From Eucalyptus grandis (lineage: Eukaryota > Streptophyta > Magnoliopsida > Myrtales > Myrtaceae), in NCBI RefSeq assembly GCF_016545825.1, contig NC_052616.1, positions 11,098,001-11,162,000 of the forward strand: a stretch of 64,000 nucleotides of DNA, in the 5' to 3' direction. Positions within the stretch are counted from its first letter, which is position 1; every line of letters starts with the position of its first letter. Made by a program: the position numbers and the translations under genes. The notes beneath the pieces are model-generated. The model did not search any database, was not told the origin of the DNA, and saw nothing but the letters and a program-made list of their open reading frames with translations. Below are positions 33,215-45,209 of this stretch, in pieces.

Positions 33215-34150
33215 GGTAATAAAATCCACACTATTCAACTTTGTGTTCGTTTTCTCGAGCACTACGACCTTCTACTCCACTTTCTTTTGGATGAAGTGAT
33301 ATTATATGTTAATATGCTTTGTTTTTGTATGAAATCTAGGATTCTTAGCCAATAATATAGCACTCTAGCTATTACATCCAACTTTCACTCCTCTTTGTGT
33401 AAAACTAAGCTCTTTACACAATTTATGCAACCTAATAATTTCCTTAGTAGCATGAGTAAGTGCCATGTGCTTTGTCTTGGTAGTAAATATAAAAACTGTA
33501 CTCTGTTTCTTGCTCATCCAACTCACAGTTCCGCTAAATTAAAAATCAACACTATTCACCTCTTTGTCAATTTTCTCTAGCACTACAACCTTCTATTTGA
33601 CTTTCTCTCAGATGAAGTGATATTGTATGTTGACATGCTTTGTTCTTGTCTGAAAGCCACTATTCTTAGTCAAGAATATAGCACTCTAGTTATCACATCG
33701 AATATTCACTTATCCTTGTGTAAATCTAAGCTCTTTACACAATCTACACAACTAGATCATTTCCATTGCACCACAAGTAAAGGCCATGTACTTTACTTTT
33801 GTAGTAGATAAAACAATTGTGCTCTATTTTTTGCTCATCCAATACATAGCTCCACCAAATAATGAAACAATATATCTATTGGTTGACCTCCTACTATCAA
33901 ATGTCATCTCCCTAATCAACATCCACAAAACACTTCAATTCTAATATTTATTATCCCTTTGAGTTTTTCATACCTTCATAGCATAACTCAAAGTCAGATG
34001 TACTGTGAAGATAACAAAGCATCCGTTTTGTTGCCATCCAATATTATTTTCTTGAATTAGACATATATCTATTCAATACTCCCACTACTTGGCCATTTTA
34101 GTCTAGCTGCCATCGAATGTCCCTTTGAGGAATCCTAAGTTATCCTTGAT
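33215..34150 (-). mobile_element. Decayed Ty1/copia retrotransposon fragment (end of reverse transcriptase plus RNase H)
   Basis: On the minus strand, with many stops, the copia polyprotein C-terminal pattern is visible. A GA-x-SW-x-SKKQ-like segment lies near 33825-33900, and the AKNPRFHTKTKHINI and YHFI motifs of the RNase H end lie near 33285-33370. The same RNase H part occurs twice (33215-33537 and 33545-33870), so the fragment was internally duplicated. It is a relic without coding capacity. No flanking LTR pair was identified. Confidence 0.7.
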
Positions 34151-34233
34151 GTTTTTCAATGCGGAGGAAAAATCTTCATGGATTAGACAACATCAATAGG
34201 GGTTCATGTGGAAAAAGTCTTCATGGGTTAGAC

Positions 34234-35232
34234 CTATGTAAGACGGACACGGTGACACGAACACGCGACACAACACGACACGACACACGACACGTCATTT
34301 CTCAAAAAGTAGAGAATTTCGACACGTTCCGACACGTTAAATATTAAATAAATATTTTTATTTTTAATTAATTTGATTAAAATTCACAAATAAATAAATA
34401 AATAAAGAGTTGACAATAAATTTTATACTAATAATATTAATAAATCTTACACTTTTTTTTTTTATTTCATTATCCCAAATTTACTTTTATTTTTTAATTT
34501 CATTTATTTATTTTTCTGATTAAAAAAAAAAAAATCCCATTAGAGTCCACCCCACTCTCTTCTTTTCCTTATCCATTTCCTCCCACTCCCAAATTTATTT
34601 TCCTTTCCCTCCCCAGTCCTCACCATCGTCCATTCCCCCACCCAATTTTTTTTTTTCCTTTCCCTCCGGTAATCGTCCATTTCCCCCATCTATCCGTCAC
34701 TTTCCCTTCCCCCAAAATAGGTACCCATAGACTCCCTTTTTTTTTAATTACATTTGAGTTTCTCATAAACCCTAGCTCCTTTACTCCTCCTCCTCGCCGC
34801 TCGCGACCCTTCCTCTTCTCCTCCTCCCTCCTTGCCGCTCGGCACTCGCTACACGACCTCCTTCCTCGCCGGTTGCCGCTCCTCGCCACACGCACGACCC
34901 CCTTCCTCGCCACTCGCCGCTCGCCGCACAACCGCCTTCCTCTCCTCTTCCTCTCACCTTTGGTCCTTTCTCCCTCGCAGCTGCAGCCTCGTCGGATCCA
35001 TCGCAGCATCACAGGGCCGGCCCTCGCCTCAGTCTATGCTCGGCCATCTCTCGCCGTCGCTCGTGGTTTGCTCCCTCCCGGACACCCGTGTCGAAACGTG
35101 TCGGGCAAAGGTTGACCACGTGTGAGATTTCCGACACACGTTGACTGCGTGTCCGACCATGTCCAAGCGTGTCGATGTGTTCAACACATTTCGACACGTG
35201 TCGGACACGACACTGAAGCACAGATATCATAG
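34234..35232. mobile_element. 1-kb non-autonomous element with CGTGTCGGACAC-rich ends
   Basis: The element begins CTATGTAAGACGGACACGGTG and ends GTGTCGGACACGACACTGAAG...CATAG, so short CTATG/CATAG ends and many GACACG/CGTGTC words are inverted between the two sides. The flanks GGTTAGAC (34226-34233) and GACTAGAC (35233-35240) look like an 8-bp target duplication with two mismatches, as for hAT elements. The core (34765-35095) is GC-rich and pyrimidine-biased. There is no transposase. Confidence 0.55.
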
Positions 35233-35240
35233 GACTAGAC

Positions 35241-38200
35241 AACATCAATAGGAGTTCATGTGGGATCCAATATTTATCGATACTACCTTACTTATAGAAT
35301 CCAGTGATAGACCAAAGTTTCAAAGTATCTAATAGGCCCACTAAAGAATTATTGGATAAGACAACCACATTGACTTCTTCGATTGTTAACCAACGTTTGA
35401 ACCGCACATAAAACATGTGGGCTTCTAGAGAGATTTGGATAAGTTGATCTCAATATTCTATGCTAGGAGTGTTAGGATTTGTCATGCAATCACAAAGAAA
35501 ATAAAGAGTAAAAGTGAGAGAGAGAATTTGAGACGCAATGTTTTATCCTGATTCATCGTAAAACTAGGGTTACATCCAGCTAAGGAATCCACTATAATTA
35601 GCACCTTGCACCTCTTGTTATATCTCTTAATTATAAAATGAGGAGTATGAACCCCACCCTTCAATAAAAAGAAAGCGTATGACTAGCACAAGCAACTCAG
35701 TCACAGATTATTAAATTCCATGTGTTCAGTGAGGTTTTCAAGAGTACTTCCGTTGCCCAAGATTAACCCAGGAAGGAAGTTCAGCTACCACAGCTACATA
35801 ATCCGATTTCCTCGATATGACCCAACGAGCAAATATTATATCGATCAAGCCAATCACATCTTAAGAACTTATGAAATGCACACAGGTTCACCTAAAAATC
35901 ACAAGAACCCAAATGATTCCGGCATTGTGATTGGTTCCATCCGCAATGCTTAAGTCCATGCAAATTTATCTCGGCTCCGAAATCATTTTCCCATGAGAAA
36001 CTAGTAGTTCCTCAAAGCCGGATTATTTAATGAGATCCGTTTCTTCTACCTTGATCTTCTTCTTGTAAAACTCTCTTGATCTGAAACCTTAAAGAGCGGA
36101 GAAATCATCCTAAACTTCGCCTTATATGTATTAAGTAATTCCCAGAAATCGAAAGATGCACGTCGCTCTTCGTTTCGTGTACGAAATACTAATGCACGTG
36201 AGGTCGGACGACGAAGCAGAAGCTCTTGGCCATGCAGTCGCTAAGCGATGAGGCCCCGGTAGCTGAATCCCTGGTTTTCGGCCTTCTGTCTCGGCCGGTG
36301 GCCTCTTCTTTTGGCTTCGGCTTCTTCTACGTGATTACTACCATGAAAGAAACCAACACCCAAAAAAAAAAAAAAAAAAAAGGATTTCGGCATCCAATTC
36401 GATGCGAACGTTATCAAGCTTTGCTTGACTCGCTTATTAGATAGCATGATCACGGTCATGTCATGTAATTAAAGTAGGAAAAACCCTAATGGCAAAGAAA
36501 GGTACTAGGACGTGGACCTTAATGCCGATATGACAACTAAACGAGTTTGCCTCGCGCAATAGAGAATGAACTGATATCAATGTTGAAACAAGGACTAACA
36601 TCTGAGAACCGCCCGCGTCGTGACATCCAACATCAGACTCTTTCGCCTAGAGGAGCAGACAATCGTGATTGGGTTGGAGCAGTTCGAGATCACTCTTGAG
36701 CACAGTAACTTGGTCATGGTTGAGCGAAATTTATTTAACAAACAGTTGCTGATGGCGCGAAATGAAAGCATGGCAAGTAAGAAGAGTTTAGATTTCCTTT
36801 CGAAAGCAATTATGGCTGCACGAACAGATCTCACGACAAGATGTTCGCCTTAATCGAACTCAAGCTTTCTTATAATGATTCGATCGGATGCAATAACAAT
36901 TTCGCTGTCGCATGAGTTTTTCTTTCAGGCACAGTCGTCTAGACTATAATTACTGACATTGTCGACATGATGCAAGAAACTCTGCAACCATTTACGACGA
37001 TGATTGGAGATGGAATGTTGCAAGATCAGGCTGCTCGGAAGGAGAAATCGAATGCGGTGAAAAAGAGAAATGGAAGGAAACGAGTACGATTCCAAGTGCT
37101 AAGAGTAACTTTTGTGCCAGGAATGAGATTGAACATGCTCAATCCTTTCGTGGGATCAAGCGTGATAGCGATTTCCATTCAACCCTGCGTCGCTTCTACC
37201 GAATATGCACAGGAAAGAGGTGATCATTGGGCAGGTTTGAGCTCGGCCGAGTCCTCATGTTGGGCCTAACTTGTGAGCCAAGGTTCGTGCGTTAGATGAA
37301 AGATTACGTAGTTTTTTGTGGGCCGGGCAGACCTGGTTTGGGCACAAATTAGACATATCGGGCTTTGTGCCTGAGCTGTGGCAAGTCCTTCTCAATAGGT
37401 CCTAGAGCAGGTGATCTGGCAACCCAATGATCAGGCCTAGCTAGTGCCGGGTCCAAAGGCCAGACCCTAGGGTTCTGCACCGGCGGAAGCAGGGTCTCGA
37501 GTTCAGGCTTCCGGGTACCAAGTGCAAGAGAAGGAGATAGTCATGGAAATGATTAGAGATCAAGTTGAATCTAAAAACACGAATTCTGTTTTGAAAAGTT
37601 ATTTCCGCTTTTAAGAGACAGGAATCATTATCTAGAATTCAAGCACAACTTATATTTCTCTCGTCCTCTTCATCAACACCAAACGGACAAGAAACATGTT
37701 TTCCAACAACTAGTCTTTCGGCGTAACAAATGAAGCCTAATGATAGCCTCCTCCAAAAGCTCCCACCCAACACAGAAACTGCAACGGGTGCTCCAGCTCT
37801 GCATTCTATCCTGCCTCCAATTCCTTCCCCCAAACATGTTCAGGTAGAGCAACAGGTACAAGGCAGGGCACCTCCAGCAGGATCAGCAGGTTCAAGGGGG
37901 AACCTTTTCCAAAGTTCAGCTAAAATGACCCGGGACTTCGTACACATACTTCGTCTGGAAAATCCATAAGGCTGTCGCTGAAAACGACGTCCCTGGTGGA
38001 GATTTCAGGGTTCAGCACAACAATTATAATGTACAAGGGGGAAAAAACAAAAACAAAAACAAAAACCTCGGCCACCTTCGATCTAGTCTTAATATTTATG
38101 AGTCACCAAAAACATGAGCATGAATTCTTCTCTAGATGCAGTCCATGTGGACCGGATAGATCTGAGACATCAGATAAGGTGGTCTGGAGCAACACCCGCT

Positions 38201-38380
38201 GATCTGACATATCATATCATTCTATTCCACATGGACCCGAAGTGGGGAAGTTTTGACACCCCAAACGTCCACCACTCAAGACTTCAACATACTTCAACAA
38301 ACCAACTCATATAAGCCATACCAAAAAAAAACTAGGAAAAACTATTTTTTCTGTGACAGAATGTATTAAAGTCATCATAT
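35241..38380. other. Intergenic region, no supported gene
   Basis: Several frames of 70-100 codons occur (plus strand 35720-35953, 36620-36853, 36967-37269 and 37730-37969) without recognisable domains, introns or a shared frame, so I do not call them genes. A run of 20 A follows 36361. The G/C-richer stretch 37300-37520 has no identified feature. The sequence at 35471-35660 begins TGTTAGGATTTG and could be an LTR edge belonging to the copia relic, but no partner was found. Confidence 0.4.
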
Positions 38381-38498
38381 AGTCCCTATAACAAATTCTA
38401 GCAGCATTATTCTGTTCCCTTACATTTCATTGCATGTATAAACAGCATGAATGATGCTACTTTATCATCTACCCATGAACAATACCTGATGTCTGAGA

Positions 38499-41400
38499 TC
38501 AATCCAATGCTTTGTGTAACGATGTAGAAGATCCTGAGAAAATGAGTCCTCTCTGGTCAGACAACTTGTTAATCGGGCCATCTTTGTGAACTGGAGATTC
38601 TGATGATCGAACGACATGAGGAAGAATCGCGATCACGGCTTGTCTTTCTCTGAAGGATGCCCAGGTGACCACATAAAGTCCCCCGATAATAAGAGCTCCT
38701 CCAATGACACTGCTCATCGGCATATTGAACAAAGTCAGCATTGTTTTCATTTTGGAAAGTTTAAGTGCAATTTTAACGGACCTTGGACCAATAAAACTCA
38801 TGCAAAAAGAAGCATAAATCTATTAAGCAAGAAAGCCACAAATAGTGTGAAATCATATTATATATCAGAAAGTGATCATAGGCAAAGGTTGCCATTGAAG
38901 AAAGTACCTCCCCAAATAAATAGGACTCCCGAGGAATACTCTTGACAGAAAGGCAGATGCAGCAGGTTGAAGTGGCATGTACAAAGCAACCAGAGCTGGT
39001 CCAAGGATCTTATTTGACCATGTCAACAGTCCATAGTTAAGAGCTGATGCAATTACTCCCTACAAAAGAATTAAATTATAATATGTATTTTGAGTGAGAT
39101 TTAAGAAAGAAATTTTGCAGGGTACAAAATGTTGATGTCAGACAGACCAGCATCTAAACTATACTGCATTTTGCACCAATTGTAATGCATAAAGAGAAAC
39201 TGCCAACCATGATTTCCAGGTTTCATGCAATGAGAACCTTTTTTCATCTCCTTAAACTGATTTATCCAATTAACATTTTTGCACCGACCTCACAAATCCA
39301 AGATCAACTGGCAATCTATTCAGAGAGTCTGATTCATAATTTTGTCAAGTTGTCGTATCATTCTCTGCATACCCTGTCTTTTTGTTTGTCTGAATTGTGA
39401 GTGATTTAATTTCTCCCGTGAGCAAAAGGAACACCAATCTTAAACCTTTCCAGACAGATTATTCCAGTCACATCAACAAATGCTCCACTAAACCTGCCAA
39501 ACAAATTCTTTCCCATGTTCCATAACTCTCCTGACAGAATCCAGCTTTTCCATTTTAATGCTACCAAATCATTTTTTTAGCTTTTACTTTGATATCTTCA
39601 ATCTACCAACAGAAGAAAGTGCTATAAATCTCTCACTAGGCACTAATGTGTCAAGATCTGCCTAAATCAAAAAGCCCATAAAATGTATTGCCCAAAACAA
39701 CAAGAAGCAATGGAACTTCTCCACAAAACCATTTTAAAGTATCAAGCTCACGGATTTTGGCCTCCTACTCTGTAAGCTCTTAGCACTTCTTCACAGTTAA
39801 GGTACCTATTTCTGATAAAGTCATTTTCCAGGACCAGAAATGTCTCTTCTCATTCAAGATCAATAGTACTTTAATATGATGTCAGCTCCTCCCACATTAT
39901 TGTCAACTCCCAATTACAAACTAGCACTGGATCCAACACCCTATCTCAGGATTCTCACAAAATGCAATCATTGAGAAGCTCACAGTTGCTGATTTCACCC
40001 ATTGTTGCATCCACAAGGCCATGCAAGAGTTGGTTCAAATACACATCCCATACATAGCTGCATAGCTGGTTCTATTTCACCCCCTAACACCCTCCCCAAA
40101 CCCAACCCCCCCCCAAAAAAAAAAAAAAAATACATAGCTGGTTCAAATTAATTAGACTAAATCACAACAATACCAATTAAGATTAACAAAATTTAACACC
40201 ATTAATTAGCAAAATAAATAGTCAGACCAATACTACTCAATGCCACCCAGACTTGTATCTATGAACAAAGACCTCTAATCTCAAGTTCTTTCTACAGAAA
40301 ATCTAGGTAGTGGAATCACGAAAATGCATATTCCCCTGTCTAAGACATACGAACAACCATATTTCCCCCTCTCATACACAAAGCAGCCATTAATTGATCT
40401 TTCTTAAAATATATACTCTGCCAATAACAGCACTGAACACTTCCTAACAGAGTCATGGTTTTGGCAAAAAATGCCAAGGCAACTAATTATAATCATTGCT
40501 GCCCTTTTCTAGATAATGAATTTGGTTCTTGTCACCAAAGTTACTTAGAAAAATAAAAAGAAAGGAAAAATAAAAAATAAAAAAAATGTTTAAAAAATTA
40601 AAAGAAACAAAAAAATAATAAAATTTACCAAACGTTACCAAACGTGTTCTTTTTTTCAAAAACTGTTCCCCGGAACAGAAACATTTTTTTTTGTTTCTGT
40701 TCCCAGGAACAAAAAAAGAACAGAAACAAATCCATGCGCACCCTTGTTCTGTCTAATTGACTCTTCAAAACTATTTCCTATCTTGATTCTTTGATTAGCA
40801 AAACAAGGTGAATTTACTCAACTAAGTTAATAATTTTCCCAGGATATATTTACATTAAAGCAGGAGTTCCAGTGAGACGGCTCTGTCACTGCCCACCTAG
40901 ATATGCAAGGATGACAGAACCAATAAGCCAATGTATAGTACATCTGCAGAACTTACAGCATAAATGACAGCAAAAAGCTCCGACCGTGTCAGGCTCCATT
41001 CTGTTGAGTCGCTTGTCATGAAAAATGCAGAAGTTACCATAAATACAGCACCAAAGAAGTATGAATATGCTGTTACGGAGAGGCTTGCAGGATATTTGGC
41101 TAAAACTGGAGCCTGAAACAGTCATACACTATACTATTAGCAACTGATATTCAGAATCCCCAAACAGTATAATTTGATATGTATGATAAAATATTTCAAA
41201 CAAAAGAGCATAATTTAATCTGTACTATAAAGCAAAAGAACACCATTGAGTATGATGCAACAAAGTCTGAAAAAAAAAAGCCTGAAGAACAAAATTTGAT
41301 ATCACAAGGTGCAATGCTTCTTAAGATTCAAAATGTAGCTTCAAGAGACCATTAAAAATTATAAATATAGATCTGTACTCAGTGCATATAAAAGACTGTT

Positions 41401-43767
41401 GCCTGATGTAGTGATATGATGCAGCCTCCTATTTAGCTGACACCAGTGGTACAACTATCTTTTTCAGTCAAACATAGTTCACCAAGTAGTAGGCTATTGC
41501 AAATAGGCATAAAGTGCAAGCAATTTCTCAAATGACTTTCCAAGTTGATAAGTTTACCAAAGGAAGAAAGTAAATTGATCCCTCTTTTTGAGGAAGAAAC
41601 AAGCAAGATGATTCCATACTGACAAAATCTTCTTTATACAAGAGACCACTCCAATATATATCATTAAAAACTAAGAAATGGTTACATATAAATTAAAAAG
41701 ACAACATTGGAACTAGTGGTTTCTAAAAAAGTCTTTCAATGGGGTTAAAAAATAATGACTGAGAGAAGTATGTCCAGCGAATGGAAAATAACAAGAATGA
41801 AGGCCACTAACAGAGGACAAGCTGCCAGTAGTTCATACCACTAACAAGTTTATACAGAGATCCAACAAAGATGCTGCAAGTTCTTACAGGTAACACACCC
41901 AATTAAGCCTTCTAACCACGTCGGTAAAAAGATTTGAGAGAGAGAGAGAGAGGTCCATCCCAGCAGCGTCCACCCTAATCAGGCTATGTAGTCATACCAT
42001 AAAGCACATACTGATAACAAGAACTGTGATATTTGCTCCCAAAGAAATAGACTAATAATGCTGTGTCAGGAAATGCAGAAACTAAGGGGGAAAGTCAAAC
42101 TTTTAAAAATCAAAGCCTTGCATAGTAACAACTAACAAATGACTGATTAAGGCAAAAGGAATCAAATTGGGGAGAAAACAAAAGACCAAATATTCCTCAC
42201 ACAGTAGTTATCAAATTACGAGATGCCATTTATCAATGAAGGAGCTTCAAGGAAATCTGATAGCAGAACAATGGAAGCAACACTAACTAGTCTCTACTAA
42301 AGAAATAGACTTCATGAAATTCCACACCTGAATAGCTAGGAAGGCGGCCATGCACATGCAATTTCCTATCAAACACAGAATCCCCAGGTGCCAATCTTCA
42401 ATCCCAAACTCCAAGAAGCTGGATAAGAGCCATCCCATCGGCTCCGGTTGACCCCTGGCTATAATTTCACTGTGTGCAGCAAAATCTGCTTCCTTGTATC
42501 CAATCAAAGCAGGGCCACGGAACACAACCATCAGTACTGCACCGCAAACAGAGAGAAGAGTGCCTCCAACCTTTGCCTGACCCTCAATCTTAAGCAAATT
42601 CACTGTTTCTGTACTGCACAAAAAGTGTGTCGGTTATTTACACAGAAAACAATACATTTTGATTCTGATTAAACAAATATTAGAAGAAACAACACAGCAT
42701 GTGATATATCCATGCAGATGCACACTATTTACCAGAATCACGAAAAGAAAGGAAAATTTGAGACTGACCCCATCATTACTGCTAAGAGGAAGGTGAAGAC
42801 AGGAATGGCAGGCTGAATGGCAGCTGCATAAGTTGGATTCGTGTAGCTAAGACCAATAAGAAACAGCAACTGGTTGCCAAAAATCCTGTCCAAAATTCAC
42901 AGAAAGGGCATACCATCAACAATTTTAACATAAATAGCTAGTTGATCTCATCTTTCTCATTGGAGGGATTCTCCCAAAGAGAGTGATACTGATACAAACC
43001 ATGAGCAAGTAAAACTTGGTGTGAACAAATCTAGCTACTCGTTTGGGTCCACCCACTTTTAGATATTTCTACGATCAAATCGTTGTACAACACTTTAAGC
43101 AGATCGCAACATACCCAGTAAATCCCAAGAAGACAAATGACAAGAGGAGGCGTTTGGTCATGGGAGGCCGCATCCTTCTGCAAATCAAAGGGAAAAATCA
43201 CGACGTCAGTTTAACCAACACATTAATATCTGCTCAGATAAACTCTCAAGGCTCAATTTAACTGCAGAAGAACACTAAAAGCACTAATTTGTGCATTAAA
43301 ATTAGACACAGCAGATAATGGCCAAAATAAAGAGTCAGAGACAACATACTCAACAGTGCAAAAAGAAAAAAAAAATTAACCTTTAGAGCAATCACGTCAG
43401 AATGCAAAAGATGATCCAAACCCAAAAGCCTACTCCTTTCTATGCTTTAACCATCAGATTCACACACAGTGACATCGCAAGATAGAATCCAAATCGCACC
43501 AATTGCAAATTTGATAGAGAGAGAGAGAGAGAGAGAGAGATACTTCTCGCGGACGTAGGCGATGGGGGCGAGGATCGAGAGCGCGAGGATGTCCCGGAAG
43601 ACGCAGAAGACGAGCTGATTGACGCCGACGTTGAGGGCGAGCTTGGTGATCACGTGGTACCCTCCGTAGCAGAGCTGCACCACCACCAGGGCCGCGTGCG
43701 CCCTCCACGCATCCCCTCCCCCTCCTCCTCCTCCTCCGATCGCATTCCCGTTCCCCGGAGCCGCCAT
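38499..43767 (-). CDS. WAT1-related EamA/DMT transporter (At4g19185/At5g45370 type; 7 exons, 402 aa)
   Basis: Exons on the minus strand are 43544-43767, 43115-43177, 42769-42885, 42328-42613, 40957-41112, 38908-39059 and 38499-38709 (1209 nt). All are GT-AG and in phase. The protein is a drug/metabolite-transporter superfamily member with two EamA repeats and about ten membrane helices, probably in the tonoplast or plasma membrane. WAT1 itself exports auxin from the vacuole, but this subgroup's substrate is not known. Signatures include [20 protein letters not shown] near the start, [63 protein letters not shown] and [13 protein letters not shown]. The N-terminus has an eight-glycine run before helix 1. 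An in-frame ATG 15 codons upstream (43812) is less likely. Its 1.4-kb promoter region is shared with divergent SKIP31. Confidence 0.92.
40061..40144 (+). mobile_element. Tiny poly(A)-tailed insertion with 12-bp flanking repeat
   Basis: CATAGCTGGTTC occurs at 40061-40072 and 40133-40144. Between them is a C-rich stretch ending in 16 A residues. Direct repeats flanking an A-tailed insert look like the footprint of LINE-driven retroposition. It lies in intron 5 of the WAT1-related gene. Confidence 0.4.
40645..40750. mobile_element. Foldback MITE-like hairpin in WAT1-related intron 5
   Basis: Arms 40645-40683 and 40692-40721 are inverted copies (GTTCTTTTTTT..GTTCCCCGGAACAGAAACA against TGTTTCTGTTCCCAGGAAC..AAAAAAAGAAC). 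The sequence ends CATGCGCACCC, the same terminus as the Tourist-like MITE at 4027-4271. The left terminus seems lost. Confidence 0.5.
43514..43541. repeat. (GA)n microsatellite at the exon 1 donor of the WAT1-related gene
   Basis: About 13 GA units lie immediately intronic to the exon 1 splice donor; on the gene strand the donor GTAT runs straight into a (CT)n tract. Confidence 0.8.
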
Positions 43768-44217
43768 TCCCGCACACACCCCTTCTTGCTCTTCTGAGCA
43801 GAGACTCCGCACAAATCCGATGGAAAAGGACGAGACTTGGTGATGGGGAAAGCCTTCTGCTCGGGACGGTCAAAAGGAGACAGCCAGATTAGTCCTCCCT
43901 CGAGTGCTTTGAATCTGGTATAATCCCTCCCCGTCTTTTGGGGCGAAAACCACGAAAAAGTACTTTAAATTCCTTCAAGACGGCACACGGCGGAAGCAAG
44001 GAAGGAGTCTTTTCTAGTCAATGAATGTATTTGGTGGGCGAGAGAAGGGCTTCCCTTCCGTCTAAAGTTTCGTTTTTTACCCTTCATTTGTCTGTCCTGA
44101 AGGTGTCATCCGACGGCCCGGTTGGGGTCCATTTCGGATTTGACATTGTTTTCATTTCAAGCGGCCCTCACCTTCTAACGTGAAGGCAACTCCTCATGCC
44201 TCCCAACCCTTCATCCC

Positions 44218-44260
<43 letters not shown>

Positions 44261-45009
44261 GGGTAGTTGAGACTTCCTCTTTAGACCCAAGTTCGCAAGT
44301 CCCACGTTGCTGTCGTTCATCGACTGAACGGTTTCGCCCTCGCGGACTCCGCATCTGGGTCGCGCTTACAAGTCGAAAGCTTCTTCCTTTCTCCTTAACA
44401 AATGCAAAATCTTTCTTTGAATATTCAGCGCGACGTCCGTTTTCATCGAGCGAAGTGCTGAACCGACGGTCCGCGCATGGTGTCCGTGCGCGCGTGCGGA
44501 CTACGAATGCTTCCAATAAATGACAAAGGGCCAAAGGAGTCTTGACAAAAGGGAGAAATGACACGGGATTCTTTTGTTTTCTTCTGGGAGATAGAAGGAG
44601 AGGAGAGAGCCGTCCGGGGGAATCTCTCTTTGCCGATGCTGATTGAGGAGCTAAATTCGTGACTCATTTTATAAAATCTCGGAAGAAAGAAAGCGATGTC
44701 TTGAAAAGATATGATCGTTTGGTATAGCATTGATATCAAATTGTATCGGATGACTTGTTAGGACGATTGTCTTATTAATTTTCTTGTTTACCCAATTGTT
44801 TCGAGACATCAAATTTTGATTTGCATTATAATAAAGAAGACAGAATCATTTCCTGTGCCATCTTGGTAAATCACAACAAGCATGATGACAAAGATAGAAG
44901 GAAGGTTGGTTGGTTACGTATTTTCAATCAAAGATCCAGGCTTCGGCCCAAAACGACAAGGGATTTGGGCTTCACGGAGAGGTGGGCCGGCCCAAAATCC
45001 ACTCCCCAC
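43768..45009. promoter_or_regulatory. Divergent intergenic region between the WAT1-related gene and SKIP31
   Basis: The two start codons are 1.44 kb apart on opposite strands. The region contains a long (TC)n microsatellite (44220-44257) and, close to SKIP31, a cluster of GGCCCA/TGGGCC/TGGGCT site II-like motifs (44945-44996), which TCP factors bind in many plant growth-related genes. No ORF in this stretch is convincing. Confidence 0.5.
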
Positions 45010-45054
45010 CGCGAGAATCCGTCGGTTCTCGCAGGTCAGGCAAGAGCTTCGTCC

Positions 45055-45180
45055 ATGGCGGTCGCGCTCTCTCGCTCCTCTCTCTCCTCTCTCTCTCTTT
45101 CTCTCTCCTCCGTTTCGTCGCGTGTAGCCGACCTCAACCGACCGGATCGATCGCCGGCGAGCCCCAAAATCGCGGCTTGA
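45055..45180 (+). other. Candidate upstream ORF in the SKIP31 leader
   Basis: An ATG at 45055 (context GTCCATGGCG, favourable) opens a 41-codon frame ending TGA at 45178-45180, 29 nt before the SKIP31 start at 45210. It is serine-rich because it runs through a CT repeat. It matters only if transcription starts upstream of 45055. Confidence 0.35.
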
Positions 45181-45209
45181 TCGCTCCCCGACCGGAGCGC
45201 CGTCCTCCC

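Noticed and set aside
35471..35660. Possible LTR beginning TGTTAGGATTTG
   Set aside because: There is no matching second LTR, no primer-binding site next to it, and the copia relic's order does not clearly support it.
36620..37269. Two plus-strand frames of 77 and 100 codons
   Set aside because: There are no domains, no linking splice sites that improve the model, and composition is like the surrounding intergenic DNA.
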